Below are positions 1-9,126 of a stretch of DNA of 64,000 nucleotides, piece by piece (position 1 is the stretch's first letter; every line of letters starts with the position of its first letter). Source of the DNA: Alteromonadaceae bacterium BrNp21-10 (GTDB lineage Bacteria; Pseudomonadota; Gammaproteobacteria; Enterobacterales; Alteromonadaceae); assembly GCA_030418115.1 (NCBI GenBank), contig JAUHQD010000002.1:298994-362993 (forward strand), in the 5' to 3' direction. The notes under the pieces are model-generated. The model ran no database searches and had not been told where the DNA came from. It worked only from the letters and a program-made list of their open reading frames with translations. A program made the position numbers and the translations under genes.

Positions 1-126
1 ACTTCCCTGCACATATTTGCTCATATGTTGGCGATCTTTTTACAAAGCCTTATTAGATTATTTTGATACTTATTCAAAATCTAGACCTCGAACGCACCGA
101 TCGCTCTGTAGATGATTCTATTATTA

Positions 127-140
127 TGAAAACGTTTGTA
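127..140. promoter_or_regulatory. putative LacI/GalR-type operator 1
   Basis: TGAAAACGTTTGTA is a near-palindrome around a central CG. Its left half matches the usual LacI/GalR-family operator half (TGAAAAC). It lies 240 bases before the GH5-GH3 start, and a mirror-image site is centred about 42 bp downstream. LacI-family control of glycan-use genes by such sites is well known in marine gammaproteobacteria. The assignment here is inference from the motif alone, and no regulator gene is in view. Confidence 0.35.
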
Positions 141-168
141 AAGACATAATATTAACAATTTGTTTGCA

Positions 169-182
169 ATATAACGTTTTCA
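169..182. promoter_or_regulatory. putative LacI/GalR-type operator 2
   Basis: ATATAACGTTTTCA has a perfect right half (GTTTTCA) and a degenerate left half. It is the mirror image of the site at 127-140, about four helical turns away. Such spacing would let one dimer of dimers bind both sites. This is motif-based inference. Confidence 0.3.
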
Positions 183-301
183 GCTAATGTTTTTTTAACA
201 ACTGATTAACTTTAGTGAATATAAATGAACCGATTAATAATGTTTTTTTACATGTTTTAAAGGTTTGTATAGCAATAAAAACGTTAAAAGAAGCTACTAA
301 A

Positions 302-313
302 GAAACCGGTTAC
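302..313. promoter_or_regulatory. AACCGGTT palindrome, possible operator
   Basis: GAAACCGGTTAC carries the perfect 8-bp palindrome AACCGGTT at 304-311, 68 bases before the start codon. CCGG-centred palindromes of this kind are a second common LacI-family operator type. Its position fits a repressor site near the promoter. No other support is available. Confidence 0.3.
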
Positions 314-378
314 ATAAAGTAAACAGATATTTTATACTGTTTGTAAATTTACTCATTTAATTAACAGGACACCTATTT

Positions 379-3300
379 ATGGGCATAGAAAAAATGAGAC
401 TCGTTACTTTTTGGCTATTTCTTTTTGCTACTGTCAGTTGCTCAGAGTCAACGAAAAGTATTAATCAGAATCAAATTGACTCCCCAACATCAACGACGAC
501 TAACGCTGAATTTGTTGCAGTTAATAACGGTAAATTCGAACTTAACGGCAAACCGTACTATTTTGCTGGTGCCAATTTTTGGCATGCGGGTTATTTAGGC
601 GTTGATGGCGAATTGGGCAACCGCGCACAACTTATTCGCGAACTCGATCTACTTAAAGCCAATGGCATAACTAACTTACGCGTACTCGCGGCCTCTGAAA
701 CCAGTGATTTAGAAATGGCATTACGCCCGGGTATTCAATCCGAACCCGGTAAGCTTAATGAGCAACTGCTACAAGGGTTGGATTTCTTACTAGCGGAAAT
801 GGCCAAACGCGATATGAAAGCGGTGTTGTTCTTAAACAACTTCTGGCAATGGTCTGGGGGCATGTCGCAATATGTGTCTTGGCAAACCGGTGATCCGGTA
901 TTTGATCCTGATGTCACCGGCGACTGGAATGGCTTTATGCAAAACTCGGCGCGCTTTTATCGCATGCCTGAAGCACAAAAAGTATTCCAAAATGTACTGA
1001 CTCAAACCATTGGCCGCACCAATAGCATCAACGGCATAAAATATACCGATGACCCAACCATTATGACTTGGGAATTAGCTAATGAACCACGTCCTGGTAG
1101 TGATGCCGATGGTCACCCTTTTGCTGATGCCTTCGTCAATTGGGTTGATACCACCGCCAAATTTATTCACCAGTTGGCGCCTAATCAATTGGTTACCACT
1201 GGCAGTGAAGGCACCATGGGCACCTTGCAAGATGCAGAGTTATTTATGCGTACTCATGCCCTAGACTCCATTGACTACGCCACTTTTCATATGTGGATGA
1301 AAAATTGGGGCTGGTTTGATGTAAACAAACCAGAAACTACGCTGAATAACGGTTTAGCCAGAGCCCGTGCTTATATTGCACAACACATCGAATTTGCCAA
1401 AAAACTCAACAAGCCCATGGTGTTGGAAGAATTTGGCGTAGAGCGTGATAACGCCAATTACAGCGATACCTCAACCACAGTTTGGCGCGACAAGATTTTT
1501 AGCGAGATCTACAACCAATGGTATAACGCTGGTCTATCAGGCGAAAATATCGGCGGTACCAATTTTTGGGCGTGGAGCGGTGAAGCTCGCACTCAGCGCG
1601 CCGATTTTATCTGGCAAGAAGGCGACATGTTCTTTGGTGATCCACCACAAGAGCCACAAGGCCTAAACTCAGTATTCGACAAAGATACCGGTACCTTGGC
1701 TGTTTTGAAAAAGCATGCACAGCAAATGGCATCGCTGATCAATAAAACCGACGTTCAAGAAAAAGTGGCGGCATTAGTAAGCCAAATGACATTGGCGGAA
1801 AAAATTGGCCAGATGACTCAAGCTGAGCGCAAATCTGCTAGCCCTGAAGATGTAAAAGAATACTTTTTAGGCTCCATTCTTAATGGCGGTGGCTCAGTAC
1901 CAGGCAGTAACACCCCGCAAGATTGGCGAGAAATGATCGATGCCTACCAACAAGCGGCATTATCTACCCGTTTAGCCATCCCCTTTATTTTTGGTACCGA
2001 CGCCGTGCACGGTCACGGTAATGCCATTAACACCACCTTGTTCCCACACAATGTTGGTTTGGGTGCCATGCGCAATCCGGATTTGATCGAAGAGATTGGC
2101 CGCATCACCGCCCTTGAAACCGCCGCCTATGGTGTACATTGGAATTTCGGCCCTGCACTTTGTGTGGCCCGTGATGACCGCTGGGGCCGCGCTTATGAGT
2201 GCTATGGTGAAGATCCAGAAATCGGTGTGTCTTACGCTGGGCGCTATGTAAAAGGCTTACAAAGTTCTGGCATGATGTTGGGCACGGCTAAGCACTGGGT
2301 TGGCGACGGGGGGACCACTTACGGTACGGGTGATCACGAATATATCATCGACCGTGGCGATACCCGCGAAGATGCACAAGCCTTTCGCGATATTCACATT
2401 GCTCCTTACCTACCGGCTTTTGAAGCAGGTGTAGGCTCAGTAATGTATTCCTACAGCAGTGTTAATGGCACCAAGATGCATGAGCACAATGAGCTGAACA
2501 ATGACATCCTTAAAGGCGAACTAGGCTTTGATGGTTTTATTATTTCTGATTGGCAAGCTCTTGAAGAGCTAAAGGGTGAAACTAATCGTCAGCGCGTAGT
2601 GAGTTCAATCAACGCCGGTTTAGATATGGCCATGGAGCCAGAATTCTGGAAAGAGTTTATTGTCGACCTGACGGCGGCGGTTAATGATGGCGAAGTACCG
2701 ATGTCACGTATTGATGATGCCGTACGCCGTATTCTTACCGCCAAATTTAACATTGGTTTGTTTGAACGCCCATACAGCGCCGACCGTTCCGCACCGGCTG
2801 CAGAAGTAGTAGGTATTGCCGAACACCGAGCTGTTGCACGTCAAGCCGTTGCAGAATCATTAGTGCTGTTAAAAAATGATAATGATCTATTACCAATCTC
2901 AAAAACAGCTAAGGTTTTTGTTGCCGGTAGTCACGCCAATAATATTGGTTTGCAATCTGGTGGTTGGAGTATTCAATGGCAAGGCGAGAAGCAATCTAAA
3001 AACACCGGCACCACCATTTTTCAAGGTATACAGCAACAGGCACAAAATGTGACTTTTGCTGAAGACGGTAAAGGTGCAAACGGCCATGATGTGGCGATTA
3101 TTGTGGTAGGTGAAGACCCTTACGCCGAAGGTTGGGGTGACTACAATGTACAACCTTGTCAATTCTGCAAACCGCTAACCTTATCCAAACAACAACGACA
3201 AACCATCGACAATGTAAAAGCCAGCGGCGTACCTTTTGTGGTGGTATTAGTATCCGGTCGCCCATTGCTTATCAGCGATGAATTACCAAGCTGGAATGCC

Positions 3301-3489
3301 TTAGTGGCAGCTTGGTTACCTGGCACCGAAGGTGATGGTGTGGCCGACGTTTTATTCGGTGATAAACCCTTCAAAGGTAAGTTAGGTGTGAGTTGGCCAA
3401 AAGACTTACAGCAGATCCCAATTAACGTTGGTGACGCAAATTATCAGCCATTATTTGAGTATGGCTATGGCCTACAGGCCAGTAAATAA
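379..3489 (+). CDS. bimodular GH5 (mannanase-like) and GH3 (exo-glycosidase) lipoprotein
   Basis: The 1036-residue exported enzyme carries two complete glycoside hydrolase modules. Residues 1-21 form a signal peptide ending in TVSC, a weak lipobox, so it may be lipid-anchored at Cys21. Residues about 45-450 are a GH5 domain of the endo-beta-mannanase type: acid/base Glu236 in ELANEPR and the nucleophile in VLEEFG (Glu350 or Glu351). Residues about 458-1034 are a GH3 domain with the KHWVGDG motif and nucleophile Asp724 in GFIISDW. One chain could therefore cleave a beta-mannan or glucomannan internally and trim the ends; the substrate is inferred from family. The start at 379 is kept because AGGA lies upstream; Met6 is an alternative. 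A strong terminator follows, so it is probably monocistronic. Confidence 0.9.
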   Translation: MGIEKMRLVTFWLFLFATVSCSESTKSINQNQIDSPTSTTTNAEFVAVNNGKFELNGKPYYFAGANFWHAGYLGVDGELGNRAQLIRELDLLKANGITNLRVLAASETSDLEMALRPGIQSEPGKLNEQLLQGLDFLLAEMAKRDMKAVLFLNNFWQWSGGMSQYVSWQTGDPVFDPDVTGDWNGFMQNSARFYRMPEAQKVFQNVLTQTIGRTNSINGIKYTDDPTIMTWELANEPRPGSDADGHPFADAFVNWVDTTAKFIHQLAPNQLVTTGSEGTMGTLQDAELFMRTHALDSIDYATFHMWMKNWGWFDVNKPETTLNNGLARARAYIAQHIEFAKKLNKPMVLEEFGVERDNANYSDTSTTVWRDKIFSEIYNQWYNAGLSGENIGGTNFWAWSGEARTQRADFIWQEGDMFFGDPPQEPQGLNSVFDKDTGTLAVLKKHAQQMASLINKTDVQEKVAALVSQMTLAEKIGQMTQAERKSASPEDVKEYFLGSILNGGGSVPGSNTPQDWREMIDAYQQAALSTRLAIPFIFGTDAVHGHGNAINTTLFPHNVGLGAMRNPDLIEEIGRITALETAAYGVHWNFGPALCVARDDRWGRAYECYGEDPEIGVSYAGRYVKGLQSSGMMLGTAKHWVGDGGTTYGTGDHEYIIDRGDTREDAQAFRDIHIAPYLPAFEAGVGSVMYSYSSVNGTKMHEHNELNNDILKGELGFDGFIISDWQALEELKGETNRQRVVSSINAGLDMAMEPEFWKEFIVDLTAAVNDGEVPMSRIDDAVRRILTAKFNIGLFERPYSADRSAPAAEVVGIAEHRAVARQAVAESLVLLKNDNDLLPISKTAKVFVAGSHANNIGLQSGGWSIQWQGEKQSKNTGTTIFQGIQQQAQNVTFAEDGKGANGHDVAIIVVGEDPYAEGWGDYNVQPCQFCKPLTLSKQQRQTIDNVKASGVPFVVVLVSGRPLLISDELPSWNALVAAWLPGTEGDGVADVLFGDKPFKGKLGVSWPKDLQQIPINVGDANYQPLFEYGYGLQASK

Positions 3490-3511
3490 GGTACTCTAGG
3501 CGTCATCTACT

Positions 3512-3538
3512 AAAAAGCCTGCATGCAGGCTTTTTTTA
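3512..3538 (+). terminator. rho-independent terminator after the GH5-GH3 gene
   Basis: AAAGCCTGCATGCAGGCTTT is a perfect hairpin at 3514-3533 followed by a T-run. It ends transcription of the glycanase gene. It also shows that the longer aldo/keto reductase frame starting at 3523 is not real, because that start lies inside the stem. Confidence 0.9.
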
Positions 3539-3576
3539 TTATAAGAAATAGCAATTTTACTATATTAAGGCGAATT

Positions 3577-4575
3577 ATGAGCTACCAAGCAGACAGTAAA
3601 CGTTATGATGACATGATTTATAAGCGTTGTGGTAATAGTGGATTAATGCTGCCATTTGTATCCTTAGGGCTATGGCACAATTTCGGCGACGATGCCCCTT
3701 TTGATGTCGCTGAAAAAATGATTTTGCGCTCTTTTGATTTGGGCATTACCCATTTCGATTTAGCCAATAACTATGGTCCACCGCCGGGCACTGCCGAAAT
3801 TAACTTTGGCAAAATATTTCACAAGCATTTAGCCGCCCACCGCGATGAAATGATCATTTCCAGTAAAGCCGGTTATTTAATGTGGGATGGCCCCTATGGT
3901 GAATGGGGTTCGCGTAAATACTTGATCAGTAGTTTGGACCAAAGCCTCAAACGTATGAATCTTGACTATGTTGATGTGTTCTACCATCACCGTCCTGATC
4001 CAGACACCCCACTAGAAGAAACCATGGGCGCATTAGATTCTATTGTACGCTCTGGTAAAGCGCTGTATGTGGGCTTATCTAACTACACAGCCAAACAAAC
4101 CCGCCAAGCCTGTGCCATTTTGAAAGACTTAGGTACACCTTGTTTGATTCATCAACCACGTTACTCTATGTTCGACCGCTGGACAGAAGAAGACGACCTG
4201 CATGATGAGTTAGTCAATCAAGGCGTTGGCTGTATTGCCTTTTCACCGTTAGCTCAAGGCTTATTAACCAATAAATACCTTAAAGGTATTCCAGCCGATT
4301 CACGGGCTGCCGATGGCAATAACCCATTTTTATCCGCCGAACAAGTTAGCCAAGATAAAGTGGATAAAGTCATTAAGCTCAATAAGATTGCCGAAGCCCG
4401 TGGACAAACCATGGCGCAATTGGCTATTTGCTGGATCCATCGTCAACAATCCATGGCCTCGGTCATTATCGGTGCCAGCAAAGTCAGTCAGATTGAAGAT
4501 ATTGTCGGTGCACAAAGCAATTTAGATTTGTCTGATGATGAGATTGCCGCAATTGAAGCAATACTAAAAAGTTAA
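3577..4575 (+). CDS. aldo/keto reductase, YghZ/Gpr type
   Basis: The 332-residue NADPH-dependent aldo/keto reductase resembles E. coli YghZ (L-glyceraldehyde 3-phosphate reductase, AKR14) throughout. Counted from the chosen start, the catalytic tetrad is Asp61 and Tyr66 (DLANNYG), Lys97 (SSKAGY) and His137 or His138 (FYHHRPD). The C-terminal nucleotide-binding motif is VIIGASK. The frame is open from 3523, but that start falls in the preceding terminator. The ATG at 3577 has AAGG seven bases upstream and gives the usual family length. It is cytosolic and may detoxify methylglyoxal or reduce sugar aldehydes. A role tied to the glycanase upstream is possible but unproven, since a terminator separates them. 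Confidence 0.93.
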   Translation: MSYQADSKRYDDMIYKRCGNSGLMLPFVSLGLWHNFGDDAPFDVAEKMILRSFDLGITHFDLANNYGPPPGTAEINFGKIFHKHLAAHRDEMIISSKAGYLMWDGPYGEWGSRKYLISSLDQSLKRMNLDYVDVFYHHRPDPDTPLEETMGALDSIVRSGKALYVGLSNYTAKQTRQACAILKDLGTPCLIHQPRYSMFDRWTEEDDLHDELVNQGVGCIAFSPLAQGLLTNKYLKGIPADSRAADGNNPFLSAEQVSQDKVDKVIKLNKIAEARGQTMAQLAICWIHRQQSMASVIIGASKVSQIEDIVGAQSNLDLSDDEIAAIEAILKS

Positions 4576-4593
4576 TAGGTTTTCAAAACTCAC

Positions 4594-4623
4594 AAAAAAG
4601 CCCGCAAATCGCGGGCTTTTTTA
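4594..4623. terminator. bidirectional terminator between converging genes
   Basis: GCCCGC and GCGGGC pair around a five-base loop, with an A-run on the left and a T-run on the right, so the hairpin can stop transcription on both strands. It serves the aldo/keto reductase (plus) and the patatin gene (minus). Confidence 0.9.
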
Positions 4624-4651
4624 TTTCTGAATATTTATCAATAGGTAATGG

Positions 4652-5623
4652 TTACATCCCTAAGCGATATTTAATCTGCTTAGCTAAACGTTCAACGTTG
4701 GCGTGACCTTCGGCAATGAGCTCATCAGCGCGATGGAATTCCATAATTCCAACTTTCCCGAGTTGTGGCTCTAATAAAATATCCGGTGGATCTCCAGCTA
4801 ATCTGGAACGAGTGACGCGGTCTTGCATAATATCCAATGCGCCAGCCATAGTGCCAATCATAGTAGGTGATTTTTTAGGGCGTTTAACACCTTGTACGCT
4901 ACTGGTTTCAGTTAATTGCGGTAATGTTTTAGTTTCTTTGGTATTTTCCGGCTGATCTTCATTCTCACCCCACCACTGCGCCATCACATTTTTACTTTTA
5001 CTTAAAAACTGTGAAAAACGGTCATCATTGGATTGCTGCTCAACTTCAAGAGCATCCTGATGGGCCGCATAAAAATTAGAGTTAAGATTCACAGCAATCA
5101 CAATATCTGCGCCCATTTGCCGACATAATGACACTGGCACAGGGTTTACTACCGCGCCATCAATCAACCATTTATCTCGATACCAATGGGCGGGGAATAT
5201 TGCCGGAATAGAGCAAGAAGCACGTACCGCATTCACCACATCACCTTCGGTAAAACACACTTCTCGACCACGGTATAAATCGGTGGCGACTGCACCAAAC
5301 TGCATGGGTAATTGTTCAATATTTTGTGGCACAAAATCACTGGCTAATTTGGTAAACACCTTTTCGCCACTGACTAAACCACCTTTTTGAAAGCCCATGC
5401 CCAGTAAAGAGGCCACTTGCCATTCATTTAGGGTTAACACCCATTCTTTGAGTTCACTGAGTTTGTTATTAGCAAAGGCAGAACCCACGTATGCACCAAT
5501 GGAGCAACCAGCAACAATGTCAAATTCGATACCCAACTCTTGCAACGACTCAATAATACCAATATGCGCCCAACCACGCGCAGCGCCACTGCCCAGTGCT
5601 AACCCAACTTTTTTCTTCATCAC
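4652..5623 (-). CDS. rssA: patatin-like phospholipase, RssA family
   Basis: The 323-residue protein has a patatin fold. The oxyanion loop is GSGAARG near residues 11-17, the nucleophile elbow GCSIG gives Ser41, and the catalytic aspartate is Asp155 in LIDGAVV. Serine lipid hydrolases of this type act on phospholipid or acyl esters; the E. coli homologue RssA has no firm physiological role. Residues about 210-255 form a low-complexity linker rich in Lys, Thr and Pro, so the protein is slightly longer than E. coli RssA. It has no signal peptide and is probably cytosolic. It starts 82 bases after the MacB-type permease gene on the same strand and may be the last gene of that transcript. The gene symbol is by similarity of motifs only. 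Confidence 0.88.
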   Translation of the reverse strand: MMKKKVGLALGSGAARGWAHIGIIESLQELGIEFDIVAGCSIGAYVGSAFANNKLSELKEWVLTLNEWQVASLLGMGFQKGGLVSGEKVFTKLASDFVPQNIEQLPMQFGAVATDLYRGREVCFTEGDVVNAVRASCSIPAIFPAHWYRDKWLIDGAVVNPVPVSLCRQMGADIVIAVNLNSNFYAAHQDALEVEQQSNDDRFSQFLSKSKNVMAQWWGENEDQPENTKETKTLPQLTETSSVQGVKRPKKSPTMIGTMAGALDIMQDRVTRSRLAGDPPDILLEPQLGKVGIMEFHRADELIAEGHANVERLAKQIKYRLGM

Positions 5624-5705
5624 ACTCTCGCACCATCACAATATTATCTGCATTCTACCTTAGCCAAAGACAGCAACAACATAGTGTAAGAAAAATATAC
5701 GCAAA

Positions 5706-6935
5706 CTATTCGTAACGTAATGCGTCGATAGGCTCTAAACGCGACGCTTTTAGCGCAGGGTAATAACCGAAGAAAATGCCAATGAGTGCTGAGAAACCCA
5801 AGCTGATTAACACGACATCAGTATTGATCACGCCACCGGCACCAATGCCGTAATTATTGCCAATGAATACAAAACCATATGCAATCAATACTCCAATAGC
5901 GCCACCTAATCCGCACAGTACAATAGACTCAATCAAAAATTGTCGCAATATATCCGCTGGTTTCGCCCCCACCGCCATGCGCAAACCAATTTCACGGGTA
6001 CGCTCGGTCACCGACACCAGCATAATATTCATAATACCAATGCCACCGACCACTAAACTCACCGAGGCTACCCAAGCCAGTAAGGTATTAAACACCTGCA
6101 TAGTTTCCGCACGGGTGGCGATCATTTCCGACACATTGCGAATACGGAATAAGTCATCACCATTGGCTGGAATACGCATACGTTGGCGCAATAATTCCGC
6201 CATTTGTTCTTCGATATAATCCATATCTTCGCCGTCATAAACTCCCACTTGTATAAAACGCACCGACTTAGGATTAGTAGAATCAATACCGGTAATTTTG
6301 CTACGCACGGTTTTAATGGGTAGGAAAATCACATCATCTTGATCTTCACCACGGGCATCTTGGCCCTTTTCCGCCAATACACCAATAATCGACACATTGA
6401 AGTTCTTCACGCGGATCGTTTGACCAATGGGGTCGCTAATGCCGAACAATTCTTTACGCACCCGCTCACCAATAATCGCCACTTTGGCACCGCTGCGAAT
6501 TTCTTGGCCGTTAAATTCGCGGCCAGACATGATCTGCCAATCTCGCACCTGAAAATATCGATTATCAATGCCGTTTAAACTCGTCGACCAATTAAGGTTG
6601 CCATAAATAACTTGGCCATTAGACGACAGATAAGGCGCGGCAGCTTTAATACCGGGGATCTGACTTTCGATTAAATGGGCATCGTCTTCATTAATTTTAA
6701 CCACAGAGCCAGAACGAGCACCGCCACTATTGCGAAACGAGCCCATAACGAAAAACACATTACCACCCAAGGATTTAATTTGGTTATCAACTTGCTGCTG
6801 TGCACCGGCGCCCATGGCCACCATAATGATCACTGCCGATACACCAATAATAATGCCGAGCATGGTTAAAAAGCTGCGCAGCATATTCACCCGTAGTGCC
6901 GTCATTGCAGTTTTGAGTAAGATCAGAATTTTCAT
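5706..6935 (-). CDS. MacB-type ABC transporter permease subunit
   Basis: The 409-residue permease has the MacB/FtsX layout: one transmembrane helix near residues 17-42, a large periplasmic domain (about 45-270), and three more helices after residue 280. The segment between helices 2 and 3 has the family motif ERTREIGLRMAVGA. MacB-type systems are mechanotransmitters that use ATP hydrolysis in the cytoplasm to drive export of periplasmic substrates through an adaptor and an outer membrane channel. Here the ATPase is a separate gene that overlaps this one by four bases (ATGA). The cargo cannot be told from sequence. No outer membrane channel gene is adjacent, so TolC elsewhere is presumed. Confidence 0.93.
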   Translation of the reverse strand: MKILILLKTAMTALRVNMLRSFLTMLGIIIGVSAVIIMVAMGAGAQQQVDNQIKSLGGNVFFVMGSFRNSGGARSGSVVKINEDDAHLIESQIPGIKAAAPYLSSNGQVIYGNLNWSTSLNGIDNRYFQVRDWQIMSGREFNGQEIRSGAKVAIIGERVRKELFGISDPIGQTIRVKNFNVSIIGVLAEKGQDARGEDQDDVIFLPIKTVRSKITGIDSTNPKSVRFIQVGVYDGEDMDYIEEQMAELLRQRMRIPANGDDLFRIRNVSEMIATRAETMQVFNTLLAWVASVSLVVGGIGIMNIMLVSVTERTREIGLRMAVGAKPADILRQFLIESIVLCGLGGAIGVLIAYGFVFIGNNYGIGAGGVINTDVVLISLGFSALIGIFFGYYPALKASRLEPIDALRYE

Positions 6936-7654
6936 ACTTGCTCCCCCATTGTAGCTTGACGGGGATTGGGATTGGTTTCATCGGCCACTAGCTCACCATC
7001 ACGGAATGTCAGCGTTCGGCTGGCAAACTCAGCAATATCCGGCTCATGAGTCACCAATATGATGGTTTTTCCCTGACGATTCAGTTGCTGAAATAACGCC
7101 ATCACTTCTAATCCGGTTTGGGTATCTAATGCGCCTGTTGGTTCATCGGCTAAAATCATTACCGGCTTGTTCACCAAAGCCCGAGCAATAGCCACCCGCT
7201 GTTGCTGACCGCCAGACAATTGCGATGGATGATGATGTAAACGCTCACCTAAGCCGACCAAGTCCAAACATTCACGGGCCCGTTGAGGCCATTCCGATTC
7301 TGGTACTTGGCTGTACAACAACGGCAAAGTGACATTATCCAGTGCAGTGGTGCGCGGGAGCAAATTAAACTGCTGGAATACAAAACCGATACGTTGATTG
7401 CGGATTGTCGCTAACTGATTTTTATCCAGTTTCGACAACTCAACGCCATCCAGAAAAATACGTCCTTCACTGGCCACATCCAAACAACCAAGTAGGTTCA
7501 TCATGGTGGATTTACCCGACCCCGACGAACCCATAATCGCTACAAATTCACCTTGTTCAATTTGCAAGTCGACGCCTTTTAACGCCCATACCTGCTCTTC
7601 GCCCATTTGGTAGACTTTTTTGGCCTGTTGAACACTAATAAGGACCTCAGACAT
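6932..7654 (-). CDS. MacB/LolD-type ABC transporter ATP-binding subunit
   Basis: The 240-residue ATPase has a full set of ABC motifs: Walker A GSSGSGKST near residues 42-50, signature LSGGQQQR from residue 146, Walker B VMILADEP at about 165-172, and the switch histidine in LVTHEPD. It powers the permease encoded just downstream, with which it overlaps by four bases. The adaptor gene ends upstream in TAATG, giving a one-base overlap. The three genes are therefore tightly coupled in one operon. In E. coli MacB these two subunits are fused; the split form is common in this family. Confidence 0.95.
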   Translation of the reverse strand: MSEVLISVQQAKKVYQMGEEQVWALKGVDLQIEQGEFVAIMGSSGSGKSTMMNLLGCLDVASEGRIFLDGVELSKLDKNQLATIRNQRIGFVFQQFNLLPRTTALDNVTLPLLYSQVPESEWPQRARECLDLVGLGERLHHHPSQLSGGQQQRVAIARALVNKPVMILADEPTGALDTQTGLEVMALFQQLNRQGKTIILVTHEPDIAEFASRTLTFRDGELVADETNPNPRQATMGEQV

Positions 7655-9126
7655 TAGCTGCCAACCCTTTGTGCACGTACAATCACGGCATCACCATCTT
7701 TGAGTTGTTCACTAACAATCTCACTATATTCCAGATCCGCAATGCCGACGCGTACATTAACTCGTTGGGGTTTACCGTCTTTAAGTACCCACACGGTGCC
7801 ACGCTGATAATCGGCATTTTTAGCAGCCGATTGTCGACGATTCTGATTCATGGCTTGGTACTTTTCCATTTGCTCTGGGGTAAGAAAACTTTTAAGTTCG
7901 GCTTCGGTTTGACTACGTAATTTTTTCATTAACTCACGCATATCCGGTGGTGGCCCACCGGCCCCAGACATGGCCGAGCGCGACTCCCGCATTTCCTGCA
8001 TTGCCGCTTGCATTTTATCCATGGCATCGGCGAGTTTTACAGTTTGACCTGCGTCTAGCCCTAACTGTTCAGCCATTTTCTGCGCGCGTTCAGATGAGTC
8101 TGGACGACCACTGCTACTTTCTGATTCATTTTCAGGGCTAAAACGCAGCGCCGAGTTGGCTACCCGCAACACATTACTACGCTGACCTAAAATAATATCC
8201 ACATTGGCGGTCATCCCCGGCAGGATCACCAAGTCTTTATTTTCTAAATCGATTATCACTTTGTAAGTCACGACGTTATTAGTGACAGTGGCCGCTTTAC
8301 GTACTTGCGACACGACCCCTTCGAATTTACGTTCAGGAAAAGCATCAACAGTGAACTTTACAGGCTGGCCTTGCTTAATACGGCCAATATCAGCCTCATC
8401 AACATCAGCTTCAATCTGCATTTTTTCTAAGTCTTGAGCGATAGAGAATAATGTCGGCGCAGATAAGCTAGCGGAAACTGCCTGACCCTTATCCACTTGG
8501 CGATCAATCACCACACCATCCACAGGAGAGCGAATAAAAGTTCGATCTAAGTCCAGCTTTACCTGTTGTAAACTCGATTGTGATTGCAGCACTCGCGATT
8601 CCCCCACCACAATGGCAGCTTTCGCAGCATCAATATTTACCAATTTTAGCTGATATGCCGTCTCACTAATGTCCAGCTCGGATTCACTGACCAAACTCTT
8701 GCCAACTAATTCACGGGTACGCTTAACTTCGCGCTCGGCTAAAGCGGCTTCAACTTCAGCCTTCACTAACGCTGTTTTTAACTGCGCCAAGGAAGCCTGT
8801 GAAGAAGCTAAATCGGCATCACTTTGTTTAAGTCTTGATTGCACAGTACGGTCATCAATGCGTGCAATCACCTGCCCACTAGTTACAACGTAGTTAAAAT
8901 CCACATGTAATTCGGAAATCAAGCCCGACAATTCAGAACCCACATCAACGGTCACCACCGGGGAAATTGAACCCGAAGAATTCACCGTGCTTTCAATCTT
9001 GCCTAATGACAAAGGTTGAGTGTGATACTTAACCTGTTCACTGGTTTGAGTAGGCATGAACGCCCACCAGACTACGACGACAACCGCTAACACTGCGAAG
9101 ATTTTGCTGAAATTTTTAGTTTTCAT
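7654..9126 (-). CDS. MacA-type periplasmic adaptor with a helical insertion
   Basis: The 490-residue membrane-fusion protein has an N-terminal anchor (residues about 8-24), a lipoyl/barrel-sandwich region split around a coiled-coil hairpin (about 60-215), and a beta-barrel (about 225-315). It links the MacB-type pump to an outer membrane channel. Residues about 332-442 form an extra, mostly helical insertion rich in Met, Gln and Glu with an LTPEQ motif at 415-419, before the final membrane-proximal strands. MacA itself is about 370 residues, so the insertion explains the extra length. The frame is open to a TTG at 9135, but the ATG at 9126 is preferred. It is first in a three-gene operon. Confidence 0.9.
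   Translation of the reverse strand: MKTKNFSKIFAVLAVVVVVWWAFMPTQTSEQVKYHTQPLSLGKIESTVNSSGSISPVVTVDVGSELSGLISELHVDFNYVVTSGQVIARIDDRTVQSRLKQSDADLASSQASLAQLKTALVKAEVEAALAEREVKRTRELVGKSLVSESELDISETAYQLKLVNIDAAKAAIVVGESRVLQSQSSLQQVKLDLDRTFIRSPVDGVVIDRQVDKGQAVSASLSAPTLFSIAQDLEKMQIEADVDEADIGRIKQGQPVKFTVDAFPERKFEGVVSQVRKAATVTNNVVTYKVIIDLENKDLVILPGMTANVDIILGQRSNVLRVANSALRFSPENESESSSGRPDSSERAQKMAEQLGLDAGQTVKLADAMDKMQAAMQEMRESRSAMSGAGGPPPDMRELMKKLRSQTEAELKSFLTPEQMEKYQAMNQNRRQSAAKNADYQRGTVWVLKDGKPQRVNVRVGIADLEYSEIVSEQLKDGDAVIVRAQRVGS

Larger units (their letters stand above)
1..378. other. gene-free leader upstream of the GH5-GH3 gene
   Basis: These 378 AT-rich bases have no credible reading frame. They hold several short palindromes with a central CG (annotated separately) and a weak ribosome binding site, AGGA at about 367-370, before the ATG at 379. 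The left edge of the window cuts the region, so its full extent is unknown. It probably contains the promoter of the glycanase gene. Confidence 0.6.

Noticed and set aside
3523..3576. Upstream extension of the aldo/keto reductase
   Set aside because: The first ATG lies within a terminator hairpin. The ATG at 3577 has a proper ribosome site and gives the family length.
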